The notes: a model not told the origin generated them from the letters alone. Shown: positions 26,834 through 36,895, counted from the first letter of the stretch. The stretch is 64,000 nucleotides of DNA from Brachybacterium fresconis (GCF_017876515.1 NZ_JAGIOC010000001.1:186001-250000), one strand, 5' to 3'. Made by a program: numbers and translations.

Positions 26834-29089
26834 ATGCACACCAGCGCGCCGCACGACTCCTCCGCCCCCGCGAGAGCGGGCTTCGACCAGGGCATCACCA
26901 TCGCGATCGACGGCCCGGCCGGCTCGGGCAAGTCGACCGTCTCCCGGCTCGTCGCCGAGGCGCTGGACGGCGGCATCCTGGACACCGGGGCGATGTACCG
27001 CGCCGTCACCTGGAGCTGCCTGGCCGACGGCGTCGACCTGGCGGACCGCGAAGCCGTCGCCGCGGTGGCCGAGGCGATCGACCTGGACCTCGGCACGGAT
27101 CCCGCCGGTGCGACCGTCGCCGTCGGGGGCACCGACATCACCGCCGAGATCCGCACCGAGCGCATCTCCCAGCGGGTCAGCGACGTCGCCACCAACACGC
27201 TGGTGCGCGCCATTCTGCAGCGCCGCCAGCGCGAGGTCCTGTTCGCCACCGCCGGCGCCCGCGGCTTCTGCGTGGCCGAGGGTCGGGACATCACCACCGT
27301 CGTCGCCCCCGATGCCCATGTGCGCGTGCTGCTGACCGCCTCCGACGAGGAGCGCATGCGTCGCCGCGCCGCCGAACTGGACCTCGAGGACACCGAGGAC
27401 ACCCGCGCCCGGATGGCCGACCAGGTGCTGCGCCGGGATCGGGACGACTCCACCGTCTCCGAGTTCCTCACCGCCGCCGAGGGGGTCGACGAGGTCGACA
27501 CCACCGGGCTCGGGATCGAGGACGTCGTCGAGCAGGTGCTGATGCTCGTCGCCGCCGCCGAGACCGCCCAGGAGGAACGGCTGCACGGGACCGCGGAGGC
27601 GCCCGTCGCACCGGCACCCGCGCACCCCGGACCTGCCGCGGCAGATCCTCACGGCACCTCCGATCACGACCTCGAATCCGCTCTGCGGGTCGGTCTCGAG
27701 GACTACGAGCTGGACGAGGCGGACCGGGAGCTGCTCGAGGGGGAGCACGGCGAGGCCGCGGTGGCCGCCGCGCCGCGGAACCTGCCGGTCGTCGCCGTCG
27801 TGGGTCGGCCGAACGTCGGCAAGTCCACCTTGGTCAACCGCATCCTGGGCCGCCGCGAGGCCGTGGTCGAGGACCAGCCCGGAGTCACTCGCGACCGCGT
27901 GTTCTACGAGGCCGAATGGGTCGGCAGAGACTTCTGGCTGGTCGACACCGGAGGCTGGGAGGACCGGGTCCAGGGCATGGCGCACCGGGTCGCCGAGCAG
28001 GCCGAGGTCGCGGTCTCCCTGGCCGACGTCGTGCTGTTCATCGTCGATGCGAACGTCGGCATCACCACCACCGACGAGCAGCTGCTGCGCGTGCTGCGCC
28101 GCGCGGACCGTCCGGTGGTGCTGGTGGCCAACAAGGTCGACGACCAGCGCGGCGAGCTCGAGGCCGCCGCCCTGTGGAACCTCGGCCTGGGGGAGCCGCA
28201 CCCCGTCTCGGCGCTGCACGGCCGCGGCTCCGGCGACCTGCTGGACGCGGTCCTCGAGGCGATGCCCGAGGAGGGCCGGGGCGGGGCCGTCGACCGCGGC
28301 CCGCGCCGCATCGCCCTGCTGGGTCGCCCCAACGTCGGCAAGTCCTCCCTGCTGAACCGCCTCGCGCGGGAGCGCCGGGTGGTCGTCGACGAGGTCGCCG
28401 GCACCACCCGCGACCCGGTCGACGAGAGGATCACCCTCGGCGGCAGGGACTGGACGTTCGTGGACACCGCGGGGATCCGCCGTCGCGTGCTGCAGTCGCA
28501 GGGCGCGGACTACTACGCCTCCCTGCGCACGCGCGCCGCGCTGGACCGGGCCGAGGTCGCCGTGGTGCTGCTGGAGGCGAACGAGCCGATCTCCACCCAG
28601 GACCTCAAGATCATCGACCTGGTGCTCGAGTCGGGCCGGGCACTGGTGCTGGCCTTCAACAAGTGGGACCTGCTGGACGAGGAGCGCCACGCCCAGCTGG
28701 AGCGGGAGATCGAGCAGAACCTCGGCCATGTCGCCTGGGCGCCCCGGGTCAACATCTCCGCGCAGACCGGGCGCCACGCCGACCGCCTCGTCCCGGCCCT
28801 GGACGAGGCGCTGGAGTCCTGGGACCGTCGCATCCCGACCGGCCGTCTGAACGCCTTCCTCGGCACGCTGGTCGCCGCGCACCCGCATCCGCTGCGGGGC
28901 GGCAAGCAGTCGCGGATCCTGTTCGCGACGCAGGCCCGCACCCGGCCGCCCCGGTTCGTCATCTTCGCCAGCGGATTCCTCGAGCACGGTTACCGCCGCT
29001 TCATCGAGCGGCGCCTGCGGGAGGACTTCGAGTTCACCGGCTCCCCGATCGTCATCGGCGTCCGGATCCGGGAGAAGAGGCGACGCTGA
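26834..29089 (+). CDS. cmk-der: Bifunctional cytidylate kinase / GTPase Der
   Basis: A single 751-residue frame fuses CMP kinase with the double-GTPase Der (EngA) needed for 50S ribosome assembly. The kinase part (about 1-245) has [15 protein letters not shown] (about 26), [12 protein letters not shown] and [13 protein letters not shown] Pro/Ala/acidic linker (about 250-310) leads to the first G domain [17 protein letters not shown] (about 317) and the second [17 protein letters not shown] (about 493), each with switch and NKxD motifs (NKVD, NKWD), then the KH-like C-terminal domain. Such cmk-der fusions are known in a subset of actinobacteria. Promoter appears leaderless. Confidence 0.96.
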   Translation: MHTSAPHDSSAPARAGFDQGITIAIDGPAGSGKSTVSRLVAEALDGGILDTGAMYRAVTWSCLADGVDLADREAVAAVAEAIDLDLGTDPAGATVAVGGTDITAEIRTERISQRVSDVATNTLVRAILQRRQREVLFATAGARGFCVAEGRDITTVVAPDAHVRVLLTASDEERMRRRAAELDLEDTEDTRARMADQVLRRDRDDSTVSEFLTAAEGVDEVDTTGLGIEDVVEQVLMLVAAAETAQEERLHGTAEAPVAPAPAHPGPAAADPHGTSDHDLESALRVGLEDYELDEADRELLEGEHGEAAVAAAPRNLPVVAVVGRPNVGKSTLVNRILGRREAVVEDQPGVTRDRVFYEAEWVGRDFWLVDTGGWEDRVQGMAHRVAEQAEVAVSLADVVLFIVDANVGITTTDEQLLRVLRRADRPVVLVANKVDDQRGELEAAALWNLGLGEPHPVSALHGRGSGDLLDAVLEAMPEEGRGGAVDRGPRRIALLGRPNVGKSSLLNRLARERRVVVDEVAGTTRDPVDERITLGGRDWTFVDTAGIRRRVLQSQGADYYASLRTRAALDRAEVAVVLLEANEPISTQDLKIIDLVLESGRALVLAFNKWDLLDEERHAQLEREIEQNLGHVAWAPRVNISAQTGRHADRLVPALDEALESWDRRIPTGRLNAFLGTLVAAHPHPLRGGKQSRILFATQARTRPPRFVIFASGFLEHGYRRFIERRLREDFEFTGSPIVIGVRIREKRRR

Positions 29090-29186
29090 TCAGCGGCACA
29101 GCCGCCGCGCGGCCGTCGCACGGCCGCCGTCGGCGGACCGACTCCGCACCCCCGCACCCCACGCGGCCCCCGTCCCGAGGAGAAGC

Positions 29187-29660
29187 ATGGCCACCCCCGA
29201 CTTCGTGCTCGCCCTGCGCGAGAAGCTCGGACACGAGCTGCTGTGGCTGCCGGGCGTCACCGCGATCGTGCTCGACCGCGAGCGCGCCCGCATGCTCGCG
29301 GTGCGTCGGGCGGACAACGGCGCCTGGACCCCCGTGACGGGCATCATCGACCCGGGCGAGGAGCCGGCCACGGCCGCGGTCCGCGAGGTCGCCGAGGAGG
29401 CCGGGGTCGACTGCACGCCGCTGCGCCTGCTCGACGTGCGCACCCTCCCGCCGGTCACCTATCCCAATGAGGACCGCGCCCAGTACCTGGACCTGTGCTT
29501 CCTGTGCGAGCACACCGGCGGCGAGCCCTTCCCGGCCGACGGGGAGAACACCGAGGCTCGCTGGTTCCCGATCAGCGAACCGCCCGCGCTGAACACCCGC
29601 TTCACCCAGCAGCTCCAGCTCGCCCTCGCCGGCGACCTCTCGGCGCGCTTCCGCGCATGA
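29187..29660 (+). CDS. NUDIX hydrolase
   Basis: Pyrophosphatase of the NUDIX superfamily, 157 residues. The NUDIX box is complete: GIIDPGEEPATAAVREV followed by AEEAGV (about residues 52-74), with the catalytic REVAEEAG core. The substrate (a nucleoside diphosphate derivative, NADH-like or other) cannot be told from sequence. The ATG follows GAGGAGAAGC. Its stop overlaps the next gene as ATGA. Confidence 0.92.
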   Translation: MATPDFVLALREKLGHELLWLPGVTAIVLDRERARMLAVRRADNGAWTPVTGIIDPGEEPATAAVREVAEEAGVDCTPLRLLDVRTLPPVTYPNEDRAQYLDLCFLCEHTGGEPFPADGENTEARWFPISEPPALNTRFTQQLQLALAGDLSARFRA

Positions 29661-30274
29661 GCGCCGGCGAGCCGCTGCCCGGGACCCGGGTCACGATCCC
29701 GCTCACCCCGCGCGAGGGGGACATGGCCGTGGTGCGGGTGATCGCCGCGCCGCGACGCGACATGGTCCGCGCCGGCACGCTCGGCGATCCGCTGAGGCCC
29801 TTCGCCGACGCCCTGCTGGTCGACGTGGCCGTCGATGACCGGATCGTGCTGCCCGGGGCGTGGGTCGAGCCGGAGGTGCTCCGGCGCGGCACCGCGCTGG
29901 AACCGGTGCCGGTCGCCGCCGGCGACCTGCGCCCCCCGGCCGTCATCGCCGGCACCCCGGAGCGCGCCGCCCTGCACTGGGGAGAGACGGTCTGGCCCCT
30001 CGAGCTCGGGGGAGCGGTCGCGATCCCGTCGGCCGGCCGTGCCGCGCCGCATCCGCTCGCCCGGCTGCGTCGCCTGGTGCTGGTGGCGCTCGGCCGACGC
30101 AGGGAGATCGCGCTGACCCTCTGGCAGGCGCCGGACTTCGAGATCCCCTGGCACGACGTGCGACTGCTGCCGCACGCGGCCCGCTGGTTCGAGCTCGCGC
30201 AGGTCCCGCCGGGGACCCGCTACGCCGACGCCGAGCGGCTCCAGGGCGTCGGCCGCGCCCGCTCCCGGTCCTGA
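29657..30274 (+). CDS. Protein of unknown function
   Basis: A 205-residue protein that I do not recognise. It has no signal peptide, transmembrane helix or cysteine motif. The sequence alternates short hydrophobic strands with Pro/Gly/Arg-rich turns (DALLVDVAVDDRIVLPGAW, then RLRRLVLVALGRRREIALTLW), suggesting a soluble beta-rich fold. The ATG forms an ATGA overlap with the NUDIX stop, so the two are translationally coupled and may work together. GC3 bias is like its neighbours, so it is a real native gene. Confidence 0.75.
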   Translation: MSAGEPLPGTRVTIPLTPREGDMAVVRVIAAPRRDMVRAGTLGDPLRPFADALLVDVAVDDRIVLPGAWVEPEVLRRGTALEPVPVAAGDLRPPAVIAGTPERAALHWGETVWPLELGGAVAIPSAGRAAPHPLARLRRLVLVALGRRREIALTLWQAPDFEIPWHDVRLLPHAARWFELAQVPPGTRYADAERLQGVGRARSRS

Positions 30275-30386
30275 GGGGGCGCTGCGACGGCAGATCCGCG
30301 TCCGACGCGCCGGGACGGTGATGGTGTGACGCGCGTCGCAGAGGCTAAGGTCGAGCATCGTGCCCGATGTCGACGAGGAGGTCTTC

Positions 30387-31781
30387 GTGGCTCCAGGACC
30401 GCTCACCCGGTCGTCCCCCGACCGCCGCACCTTCCTGCGCCTGAGCGCCGGAGTCGCGACGGTCGTTCCGCTGGCGGCCCTGGCCGGCTGCGCCGGCACC
30501 AACGGTGACCCCACGGTCATCCGGATCGCCTTCCAGCAGTTCGGCTCCGGAACCATCAAGGAGCAATGGATCACCACCGCCGCCGAGGAGTTCTCCGCCG
30601 AGAACCCGGAGCTGACGGTGGAGCTGGTCCCGATCGTCGCCTCCGAAGGGGACTACTTCACCAAGAACGAGCTGCTGATGAGCTCGCCGCGCACCAGCCC
30701 GGATCTGGTGTACGAGGACTCGTTCATCCTGCTCTCCGACGTCGGGGCGGGCTATCTGCAGCCGATCACCGATCTGGCCGAGGGCTTCGAGCACTGGGAC
30801 GACATCGCCGACGCCTCGAAGGTCGCCGTCACCGGGGAGGACGGGGAGATCTACGGGATCCCCATCACCACGGACACCCGCGCCATCTGGTTCCACCAGG
30901 AGGTCTTCGCGGAGGCCGGACTGCCCGAGGACTGGCAGCCCGGCAGCTGGGAGGACATCCTCGAGGCAGCCCGCGCGATCCGCGACTCCGACAGCGAGGC
31001 GACCCCGTTCTTCATGTTCGCGGGGACGCCGCAGGGCGAGAAGGCCTCGATGCAGGGCTTCGAGATGCTGCTGTACGGCACATCGTCCGACAGCTGGCTG
31101 TACGACCGCGAGACGAAGAAGTGGATCATCGGCTCGAGCGGATTCATCGACTCCCTCGCCTTCCTGCAGACGATCTTCGAGGAGGACCTGACCCTGCCGC
31201 CGGCCCAGCTGCTGGACCCGAACATCTCCGAGTCGATCTACACCACCCTGCTGCCGGAGAAGAAGCTCGGCATGCTCGTGGACGGCTCCTGGATCTCCCA
31301 GAACTGGACCGAGTCCGCGGCCCGGCCCTGGCCCGAGTGGCCGGACGTGATCTCTCTGGCGGACATGCCCACCCAGGACGGCGGCGGCAACGGCACCGTG
31401 ACCCTCGCCGGCGGCTGGGGCCTGTCGATCCCGCGGCACGTCACCGATCGCGAGGTCGCCTTCGCCTTCCTCGAGAAGCTGGTCTCCACCGAGACCCTGG
31501 TGGACTACGCGATCGCCGACAACCACATCACCGTGCGCGAGGACGTCGCGGCCGACGAGCGCTACCAGGGCTACTCGCCGGCGGTCGGCTACTTCACCGA
31601 CCTCCTGGAGACCGCCTACTACCGCCCGGCGCTCCCGGCGTATCCCGAGGTGTCCTCGGCCATCCAGGAAGCGATGGAGGCCGTGATGACGGGAGTCGGC
31701 CCCGAGTCGGCGGCCGCCGCGTACGACGCCACCGTCACCGACATCGTCGGCCCCGAGAACGTGCAGGAGGCCAGCGCATGA
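30387..31781 (+). CDS. ABC transporter substrate-binding lipoprotein, sugar (family 1) type
   Basis: Extracellular solute-binding protein that captures a sugar-like ligand for the two permeases that follow. The N-terminus has a twin-arginine motif (SPDRRTFLRL), a hydrophobic segment and a lipobox LAGC with the lipidated Cys at about residue 35, so it is probably a Tat-exported lipoprotein. ENPELTVELVPI, YGIPITTDTRAIWFH and LAGGWGLSIPRH are typical of the family. The GTG at 30387 has AGGAGG five bases upstream; a GTG at 30360, eight bases after a -10-like TAAGGT (30346-30351), could instead give a leaderless start with nine extra residues. The ligand is unknown. Confidence 0.9.
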   Translation: MAPGPLTRSSPDRRTFLRLSAGVATVVPLAALAGCAGTNGDPTVIRIAFQQFGSGTIKEQWITTAAEEFSAENPELTVELVPIVASEGDYFTKNELLMSSPRTSPDLVYEDSFILLSDVGAGYLQPITDLAEGFEHWDDIADASKVAVTGEDGEIYGIPITTDTRAIWFHQEVFAEAGLPEDWQPGSWEDILEAARAIRDSDSEATPFFMFAGTPQGEKASMQGFEMLLYGTSSDSWLYDRETKKWIIGSSGFIDSLAFLQTIFEEDLTLPPAQLLDPNISESIYTTLLPEKKLGMLVDGSWISQNWTESAARPWPEWPDVISLADMPTQDGGGNGTVTLAGGWGLSIPRHVTDREVAFAFLEKLVSTETLVDYAIADNHITVREDVAADERYQGYSPAVGYFTDLLETAYYRPALPAYPEVSSAIQEAMEAVMTGVGPESAAAAYDATVTDIVGPENVQEASA

Positions 31782-32731
31782 GCACCAGCGCCCCCACGAG
31801 GGAGCACGAACCGCCCCCCGCTGCGGCGTCCTCGACGCCGCCGAAGCGCGGAAGGCTGGGCAACCGCCTGACCACGACCCGGGCGGTGCCGATGGTTCCG
31901 GCCTTCCTGCTGCTGATCGCGTTCATGCTGGGACCGATCGTGTACTCCGTGTACCTCGCGTTCACCGACAAGGCCATCCGCGGCAAGGGAGCCGAGGACG
32001 CCGAGTTCGTCGGCTTCCAGAACTTCACCGACGCGTTCACCGACGGCGACTTCTGGAACTCGGTGATCCTGACCCTGATCTTCACGGTGGTCTCCGCCGT
32101 GATCGGCCAGAACATCATGGGCATGCTGCTGGCCCTGCTGCTGGAGCGCGCCCACCGGGTGATCTCCTCCGTGGTGACCGCGATCGTGATCGCCGCCTGG
32201 ATCCTCCCGGAGGTGGTCGCCGGCTACCTGCTGTACACGTTCTTCTCCCCCGAAGGGTCGCTGAACGCGATCATCACGGCGATCGGACTGCCGCCGCAGC
32301 AGCTGCTGTTCAGCGCGCCCATCATCGCGGTCTCCTTCGCGAACATCTGGCGCGGCACCGCGTTCTCGATGCTCGTGTACTCGGCGGCGCTGAGCTCCGT
32401 GCCCGGCGACGTCTACGAGTCCGCGTCCCTGGACGGGGCCGGCCCGGTGCGCCGGTTCGTCTCCGTGACGCTGCCGCTGATGCGACCCGCGATCGCCACC
32501 AACCTGATGCTGACCACCCTGCAGACGCTGTCGGTGTTCGGGCTGATCTTCATCATGACCGGCGGCGGTCCGTCCCGGCAGAGCCAGACGCTGCCGCTGT
32601 ACATGTACGAGCAGGCGTTCTCCTACGGCCAGCTCGGCTACGGCACCGCCGTGGCCCTGCTGCTGCTCCTGATCGGAGCCGTGGCCTCCTTGGTGTACCT
32701 GCGTCTGCTCCCGGAGGAGGACAAGCGATGA
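31778..32731 (+). CDS. ABC transporter permease (MalF/UgpA type)
   Basis: Membrane channel subunit of the sugar importer, 317 residues with a polar ~35-residue N-terminus and six transmembrane helices. The EAA loop that docks the ATPase is SVPGDVYESASLDGAGPVRR (about residue 208). It starts with an ATGA overlap with the binding-protein gene and ends with an ATGA overlap with the second permease, so the three are one operon. Confidence 0.93.
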   Translation: MSTSAPTREHEPPPAAASSTPPKRGRLGNRLTTTRAVPMVPAFLLLIAFMLGPIVYSVYLAFTDKAIRGKGAEDAEFVGFQNFTDAFTDGDFWNSVILTLIFTVVSAVIGQNIMGMLLALLLERAHRVISSVVTAIVIAAWILPEVVAGYLLYTFFSPEGSLNAIITAIGLPPQQLLFSAPIIAVSFANIWRGTAFSMLVYSAALSSVPGDVYESASLDGAGPVRRFVSVTLPLMRPAIATNLMLTTLQTLSVFGLIFIMTGGGPSRQSQTLPLYMYEQAFSYGQLGYGTAVALLLLLIGAVASLVYLRLLPEEDKR

Positions 32732-33654
32732 CCGCGATCGACGAGACCACGGATCCCGCGACGCGGGAGGACCGCGGCGGTGCCGGATCCGGCGGCGGCT
32801 CGCGGCTGCGACCGCGCCGTTCCGGCATGGGACCGCGCGAGCGCAGCAGCACGATCGCCAGCACGGTGGTGATGCTGGTGATCGGCGCGGCCTTCCTGGT
32901 CCCGCTGCTGTGGGTGGTGCTGGCCTCCTTCAACACCGAGGCGTCGCTGTCCATCGCCTGGCCGGAGAACTGGTCCCTGGGCAACTTCGCCGCGATCTGG
33001 AACATGGAGACCACCTTCCGGCCGCTGCTGAACTCCCTGATCCTGTGCGGCGGGGCGACGATCGTCACCATGGTCACGGCCGTGCTGTGCGCCTACCCGA
33101 TGTCGCGGTACCGGTTCCGTGCCAAGCGTCCGCTGCTGCTGGGGATCATCTTCTCCACGGGGCTGCCGATCACCGCGATCATGATCCCGGTCTACTCGCT
33201 GTTCGTGCAGGTGAACCTGATCGACTCGATGGGCGGGGCGATCCTGTTCCTCGGCGCCAGCTCCCTGCCGTACGCGATCTTCCTGACCAAGGGGTTCATG
33301 GACGGGGTCCCGGTGGAGATCGAGGAGTCCGCCTGGACCGAGGGCGCCGGGGTGTATCGGGCCCTGTGGTCCGTGGTGCTGCCCCTGATGCGTCCCGGCC
33401 TGGCCGTGGCGACCATCTTCACCTTCGTGATGATGTGGGGGAACTTCTTCGTCCCGTTCATGCTGCTGCTGAGCCCGGAGAACCTTCCCGCCGCGGTGAC
33501 GCTGTACACCTTCTCCTCGCAGTACGGGCAGGTCGCCTACGGGCAGCTGGCCGCCTTCTCGATCTTCTACTCGCTGCCGGTGGTGGTGCTGTACCTGTTC
33601 CTGGGCCGCAGCCTGGGTCAGGGCTTCGCCGCGGCGGGCGGCGTCAAGGGATGA
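32728..33654 (+). CDS. ABC transporter permease (MalG/UgpE type)
   Basis: Second channel subunit, 308 residues, six transmembrane helices after a basic N-terminus. The EAA loop is VPVEIEESAWTEGAGVYRAL (about residue 193). The operon stops here with no ATP-binding subunit; in actinobacteria a shared MsiK-type ATPase coded elsewhere often serves such systems. No LacI/ROK regulator or glycosidase is adjacent, so the substrate stays open. Confidence 0.93.
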   Translation: MTAIDETTDPATREDRGGAGSGGGSRLRPRRSGMGPRERSSTIASTVVMLVIGAAFLVPLLWVVLASFNTEASLSIAWPENWSLGNFAAIWNMETTFRPLLNSLILCGGATIVTMVTAVLCAYPMSRYRFRAKRPLLLGIIFSTGLPITAIMIPVYSLFVQVNLIDSMGGAILFLGASSLPYAIFLTKGFMDGVPVEIEESAWTEGAGVYRALWSVVLPLMRPGLAVATIFTFVMMWGNFFVPFMLLLSPENLPAAVTLYTFSSQYGQVAYGQLAAFSIFYSLPVVVLYLFLGRSLGQGFAAAGGVKG

Positions 33655-33667
33655 GCACGACGGGCTC

Positions 33668-34870
33668 TCACGCCGCGGCCCGGCGCCGCCGCAGCGCCCG
33701 GGGCCGGCGGTGCCCGTTCAGCCACTTCCCGAGCCAGGTGGAGCGCACCAGGAGGTCGTAGCTCACCAGCAGCACCGCCATCACGAGCGTGAGCGCGACG
33801 GCGAGCTTGACCAGGATCGGCGCGCCGAGATCCGCCAGGGGCACTTCCACCAGCAGCAGCAGCGGGAAATGGATGAGATAGACCCAGTAGGAGGAATCGG
33901 CCAGGTACCGCACCCAGCGGATCTCCTGATTCACGAGTCGGCCCATGAGCCCGAGCAGCCCGTAGACCCAGGCCCATCCGGCGAGCGCCGCGACGATCGC
34001 CACCAGGACCGGCGGCGTGGACGACGGTGCCAGCAGGGCGAGCGGGCTGAGGACGACGGCGGTCACCAGCTGCGGGATCCACTGCCGCTCCACCCGGCCC
34101 AGCGCCTCGGGGTGCGCGCGCAGGAACCAGCCGGCCAGGAAGGCGCCGGAGTAGGCGATGCTCGCGCCCGCGACCGGCATGAGTGTCGTGGGTTCGGTGA
34201 TGGACGCGACGTTCCCGCCCTGGACCACCAGGGCCACGGCGTACGGCGCTGCGACCAGCACGAGGCCGAACGGGGAGGCCAGCGCCGAGGCGATGCGGCG
34301 GGAGGCCCGCTCCGCCCGGGCCGGTCCCAGGAGGCGCACGAGCACGGCGCGCACGAGGACCACCACGAGCACGATCTCGAGCAGCAGCAGCAGGAACCAC
34401 AGGTGCAGCGTCGGCAGGGCGAGGATTCCTGTCGGTGCCCCGGGCGCAGGCGGCGGGGGAGTGAAGGGCCCCAGGTCACGGACGACGGTGTTCAGCACCG
34501 CTGCGCCGATCACCAGCAGGAACAATCCCGGCAGGAAGACGACCAGCGGCAGACCGATCCGCTTCAGGCGGTCCCGCACGTAGGCGCCGGCCCCGCGCCG
34601 GTGCAGCACCATGTGCCCGAAGTAGCCGGCCAGCATCATGAACAGGTTCATGCGGAAGAGGTGGATCACCCCCACCGCGGCGGCCGCATCCGGGGAGTCG
34701 TGCGTGTCGTCGATGAGCCAGACATCGCCGGGGAAGAAGGGCATCAGGGCGTGCAGCAGCACGCCGAGCAGGAGCGCCCCGCCGCGCAGCGCGTCGAGGT
34801 GGTGCAGGCGGGCCGGGGCGGCGGACGGAGGGGACGTCGTCGACGTGCTGGGGGCGAGGGGCTGTGACAT
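33668..34870 (-). CDS. Acyltransferase 3 family membrane protein
   Basis: Integral membrane O-acyltransferase (OafA/OpgC-like family) that would acylate a surface sugar or lipid headgroup. The 400 residues have about ten transmembrane helices. LHHLDALRGGALLLGVLLHA near the N-terminus carries the family's conserved Arg and His, and SYWVYLIHFPLLLLVE (about 345) is the conserved late segment. The ATG at 34870 is preferred because the longer open frame upstream is a Pro/Ser-rich run antisense to the histidine kinase gene. It is convergent with the permease gene (13 bp apart). Confidence 0.85.
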   Translation of the reverse strand: MSQPLAPSTSTTSPPSAAPARLHHLDALRGGALLLGVLLHALMPFFPGDVWLIDDTHDSPDAAAAVGVIHLFRMNLFMMLAGYFGHMVLHRRGAGAYVRDRLKRIGLPLVVFLPGLFLLVIGAAVLNTVVRDLGPFTPPPPAPGAPTGILALPTLHLWFLLLLLEIVLVVVLVRAVLVRLLGPARAERASRRIASALASPFGLVLVAAPYAVALVVQGGNVASITEPTTLMPVAGASIAYSGAFLAGWFLRAHPEALGRVERQWIPQLVTAVVLSPLALLAPSSTPPVLVAIVAALAGWAWVYGLLGLMGRLVNQEIRWVRYLADSSYWVYLIHFPLLLLVEVPLADLGAPILVKLAVALTLVMAVLLVSYDLLVRSTWLGKWLNGHRRPRALRRRRAAA

Positions 34871-34991
34871 GTCCTCGACGCTAGGGGCGCGGGAGCCCGG
34901 CCCGCCTCGCCCGATCGGTCGCCGGGGGATCCACCGATCAGAGGATGCCCGGGCCCTGGTGGGTTCGACCGGGACGGGGAACACTGGGTCC

Positions 34992-36269
34992 ATGGCCATG
35001 CTCCCTGCCCCGGCGGTCCCGCGGACCGGCCCCGGACCGGGCCCCGAGCCCGATCTCGGGCCCGGGACCGGTGCGTCGTCCGTGCGCCCCGCCCCGGAGC
35101 AGGGCCCGCTGGGCGAGAAGCTCGAGGTGTGGATGCCCCCGGTGCTGCTGCTGGTGTCCTGGTCCGTGGGGTGGATCGCCTCGCGCACCTGGATGACCGG
35201 CGACCTCATCCTGTGGGCGCTGGGACCGACGCTGCTGCTCCTTGCGCTCCGGGCAGCGCTGGAGAGGACCCGGCGAGCCGGCGGGCCGGGATCGCGCCCG
35301 CTGGAGCTGCTCTACGCCCTCCACCTGGTCCTGGTCGCCGTCGCGATCCTGCTGAACCCGATGAGCTGCATCTACGCCTTCGTCGGCTATCTCGATTCGG
35401 GACGCTTCCTCAGCGGGGGTCGCGCCCGCGCCGTGGTCGTGGCGACGGCGCTGCTGAGCGCCGTCGGGCAGGTGGGCGGGATCGGGGTCGTGGCCGCGGA
35501 GACGTGGTTCTTCGTGGGGCTGGCCGCGGTGAACCTGCTGATCGCTCTGGGGATGATGCACCTGGCGGGGGAGCGGGAGCGGATCCTGGACGAGCGCGAG
35601 CAGGCGCTGGCCGAGAACGACCGGGTCCACCGGGAGAACTTCCGTCTGCACGAGCAGCTGATGGCCGGAGCGCGCCGGGCCGGGGCCGGCGAGGAGCGGG
35701 ACCGGCTCTCGCGGGAGATCCACGACACCGTCGCCCAGGGCCTGGTCGGGGTCATCCGCCAGCTGGAGGCGGTCGGGCCCGTGGACGATGCGCCCTCGCG
35801 GCAGCGCCTCGAGATCGCCGAGGAGGCCGCCCGCGACTGTCTGCTCGAGGCCCGACGGGCGGTCGAGGCGCTCGGGCCCCACCAGCTGCACGACGCCGAC
35901 CTCGTCGAGGCGCTGTCCGCGCTGGTGGCCCGCTGGGCCCGGACCCACCGCGTGGTCGCGACCCTCGATGCCGACGACGCGCCGCGGGAGGCGCGCCACG
36001 GGGACGTGCTGGTGCGCGTCGCCCAGGAGGCGCTGGCGAACGTGGCCCGTCACGCCGGGGCGCGGACGGTCACGGCGACCCTCTCCGTCGAGGAGCGCAT
36101 GGTCCTCCTGCGCATCGCCGACGACGGCCGCGGCGTCGATCTGGACGCCGTCGAACGCGGCCACGGCCTGGCCAACATGGCCGAGCGCACCCGCCGGGTC
36201 GGCGGGGATCTCGACGTCACCTCGGCCGTCGGCCGGGGCACCACGGTGACGGCGAGGGTGCCGCGATGA
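34992..36269 (+). CDS. Two-component sensor histidine kinase (NarX/DesK type)
   Basis: Membrane sensor kinase that pairs with the response regulator immediately downstream. The 425 residues start with a disordered Pro/Gly-rich stretch, then about five transmembrane helices (about 50-190), a short coiled-coil and the HisKA_3 dimerisation motif LSREIHDTVAQGLVGVIRQL with the phospho-accepting His at about 244. The HATPase domain follows with the N-box (QEALANVARHAGA), DDGRGVD and GHGLANMAERTRRVGG. No extracellular sensory domain is evident; the signal may be membrane state. The start is uncertain upstream of the ATG at 34992. The stop overlaps the regulator (ATGA). Confidence 0.9.
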   Translation: MAMLPAPAVPRTGPGPGPEPDLGPGTGASSVRPAPEQGPLGEKLEVWMPPVLLLVSWSVGWIASRTWMTGDLILWALGPTLLLLALRAALERTRRAGGPGSRPLELLYALHLVLVAVAILLNPMSCIYAFVGYLDSGRFLSGGRARAVVVATALLSAVGQVGGIGVVAAETWFFVGLAAVNLLIALGMMHLAGERERILDEREQALAENDRVHRENFRLHEQLMAGARRAGAGEERDRLSREIHDTVAQGLVGVIRQLEAVGPVDDAPSRQRLEIAEEAARDCLLEARRAVEALGPHQLHDADLVEALSALVARWARTHRVVATLDADDAPREARHGDVLVRVAQEALANVARHAGARTVTATLSVEERMVLLRIADDGRGVDLDAVERGHGLANMAERTRRVGGDLDVTSAVGRGTTVTARVPR

Positions 36270-36886
36270 GCCCGGTGCGGGTGGTGGTGGTCGATGATCA
36301 TCCGGTGGTGCGCGACGGACTGGTCGCGATGCTCGGGTCCGAGGAGGACATCGAGGTGGTCGGCACCGCCGGGGACGGCGCCGAGGCGATCACGGTGAGC
36401 GATTCGGCCGGCCCGGACGTGGTGCTGATGGATCTGCGGATGCCGGGGACCAGCGGGATCGAGGCGATCCGGACCCTGCGCCTGCACGGGCGCACGACCC
36501 CACGGATCCTGGTGCTGACCACGTACGACACCGACCGTGACATCCACGGTGCGCTCGAGGCGGGGGCCGACGGCTACCTGCTCAAGGACACGCCCCGCCA
36601 GGAGGTGGTCCGGGCCGTGCACGATCTCGCCGCAGGCCGTGCGGTGCTGGCGCCCGCAGCGCTCGCGGCTCTGACCGGGAGCCGCGCCGGACGCATCGTC
36701 CTCAGCGCGCGGGAGGCCGAGGTGCTGCGCCTGGTGGCCGACGGCTGCACGAACCGTGCGGTCGCCTCCCGGCTCGGGATCGGCGAGGCCACGGTGAAGA
36801 CGCACCTGATGCACATCTACGACAAGCTCGGGGTCGGCGACCGGGCCTCGGCGGTGCGCACGGCGTGGGAGCTCGCTCTGGTCTGA
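36266..36886 (+). CDS. LuxR/NarL-family response regulator
   Basis: A 206-residue response regulator. The receiver domain has VVVVDDHPVVRDGL with the acidic pocket, the phosphorylation site at D56 in VVLMDLRMPGT, Thr in LVLTTY and Lys in YLLKDT. The C-terminal LuxR helix-turn-helix (about 142-206) has LSAREAEVLRLVADGCTNRA and GIGEATVKTHLMHIYDKLG. It overlaps the kinase gene by 4 bp and is clearly its cognate partner. Targets are unknown. Confidence 0.94.
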   Translation: MSPVRVVVVDDHPVVRDGLVAMLGSEEDIEVVGTAGDGAEAITVSDSAGPDVVLMDLRMPGTSGIEAIRTLRLHGRTTPRILVLTTYDTDRDIHGALEAGADGYLLKDTPRQEVVRAVHDLAAGRAVLAPAALAALTGSRAGRIVLSAREAEVLRLVADGCTNRAVASRLGIGEATVKTHLMHIYDKLGVGDRASAVRTAWELALV

Positions 36887-36895
36887 GCGGGCGGA

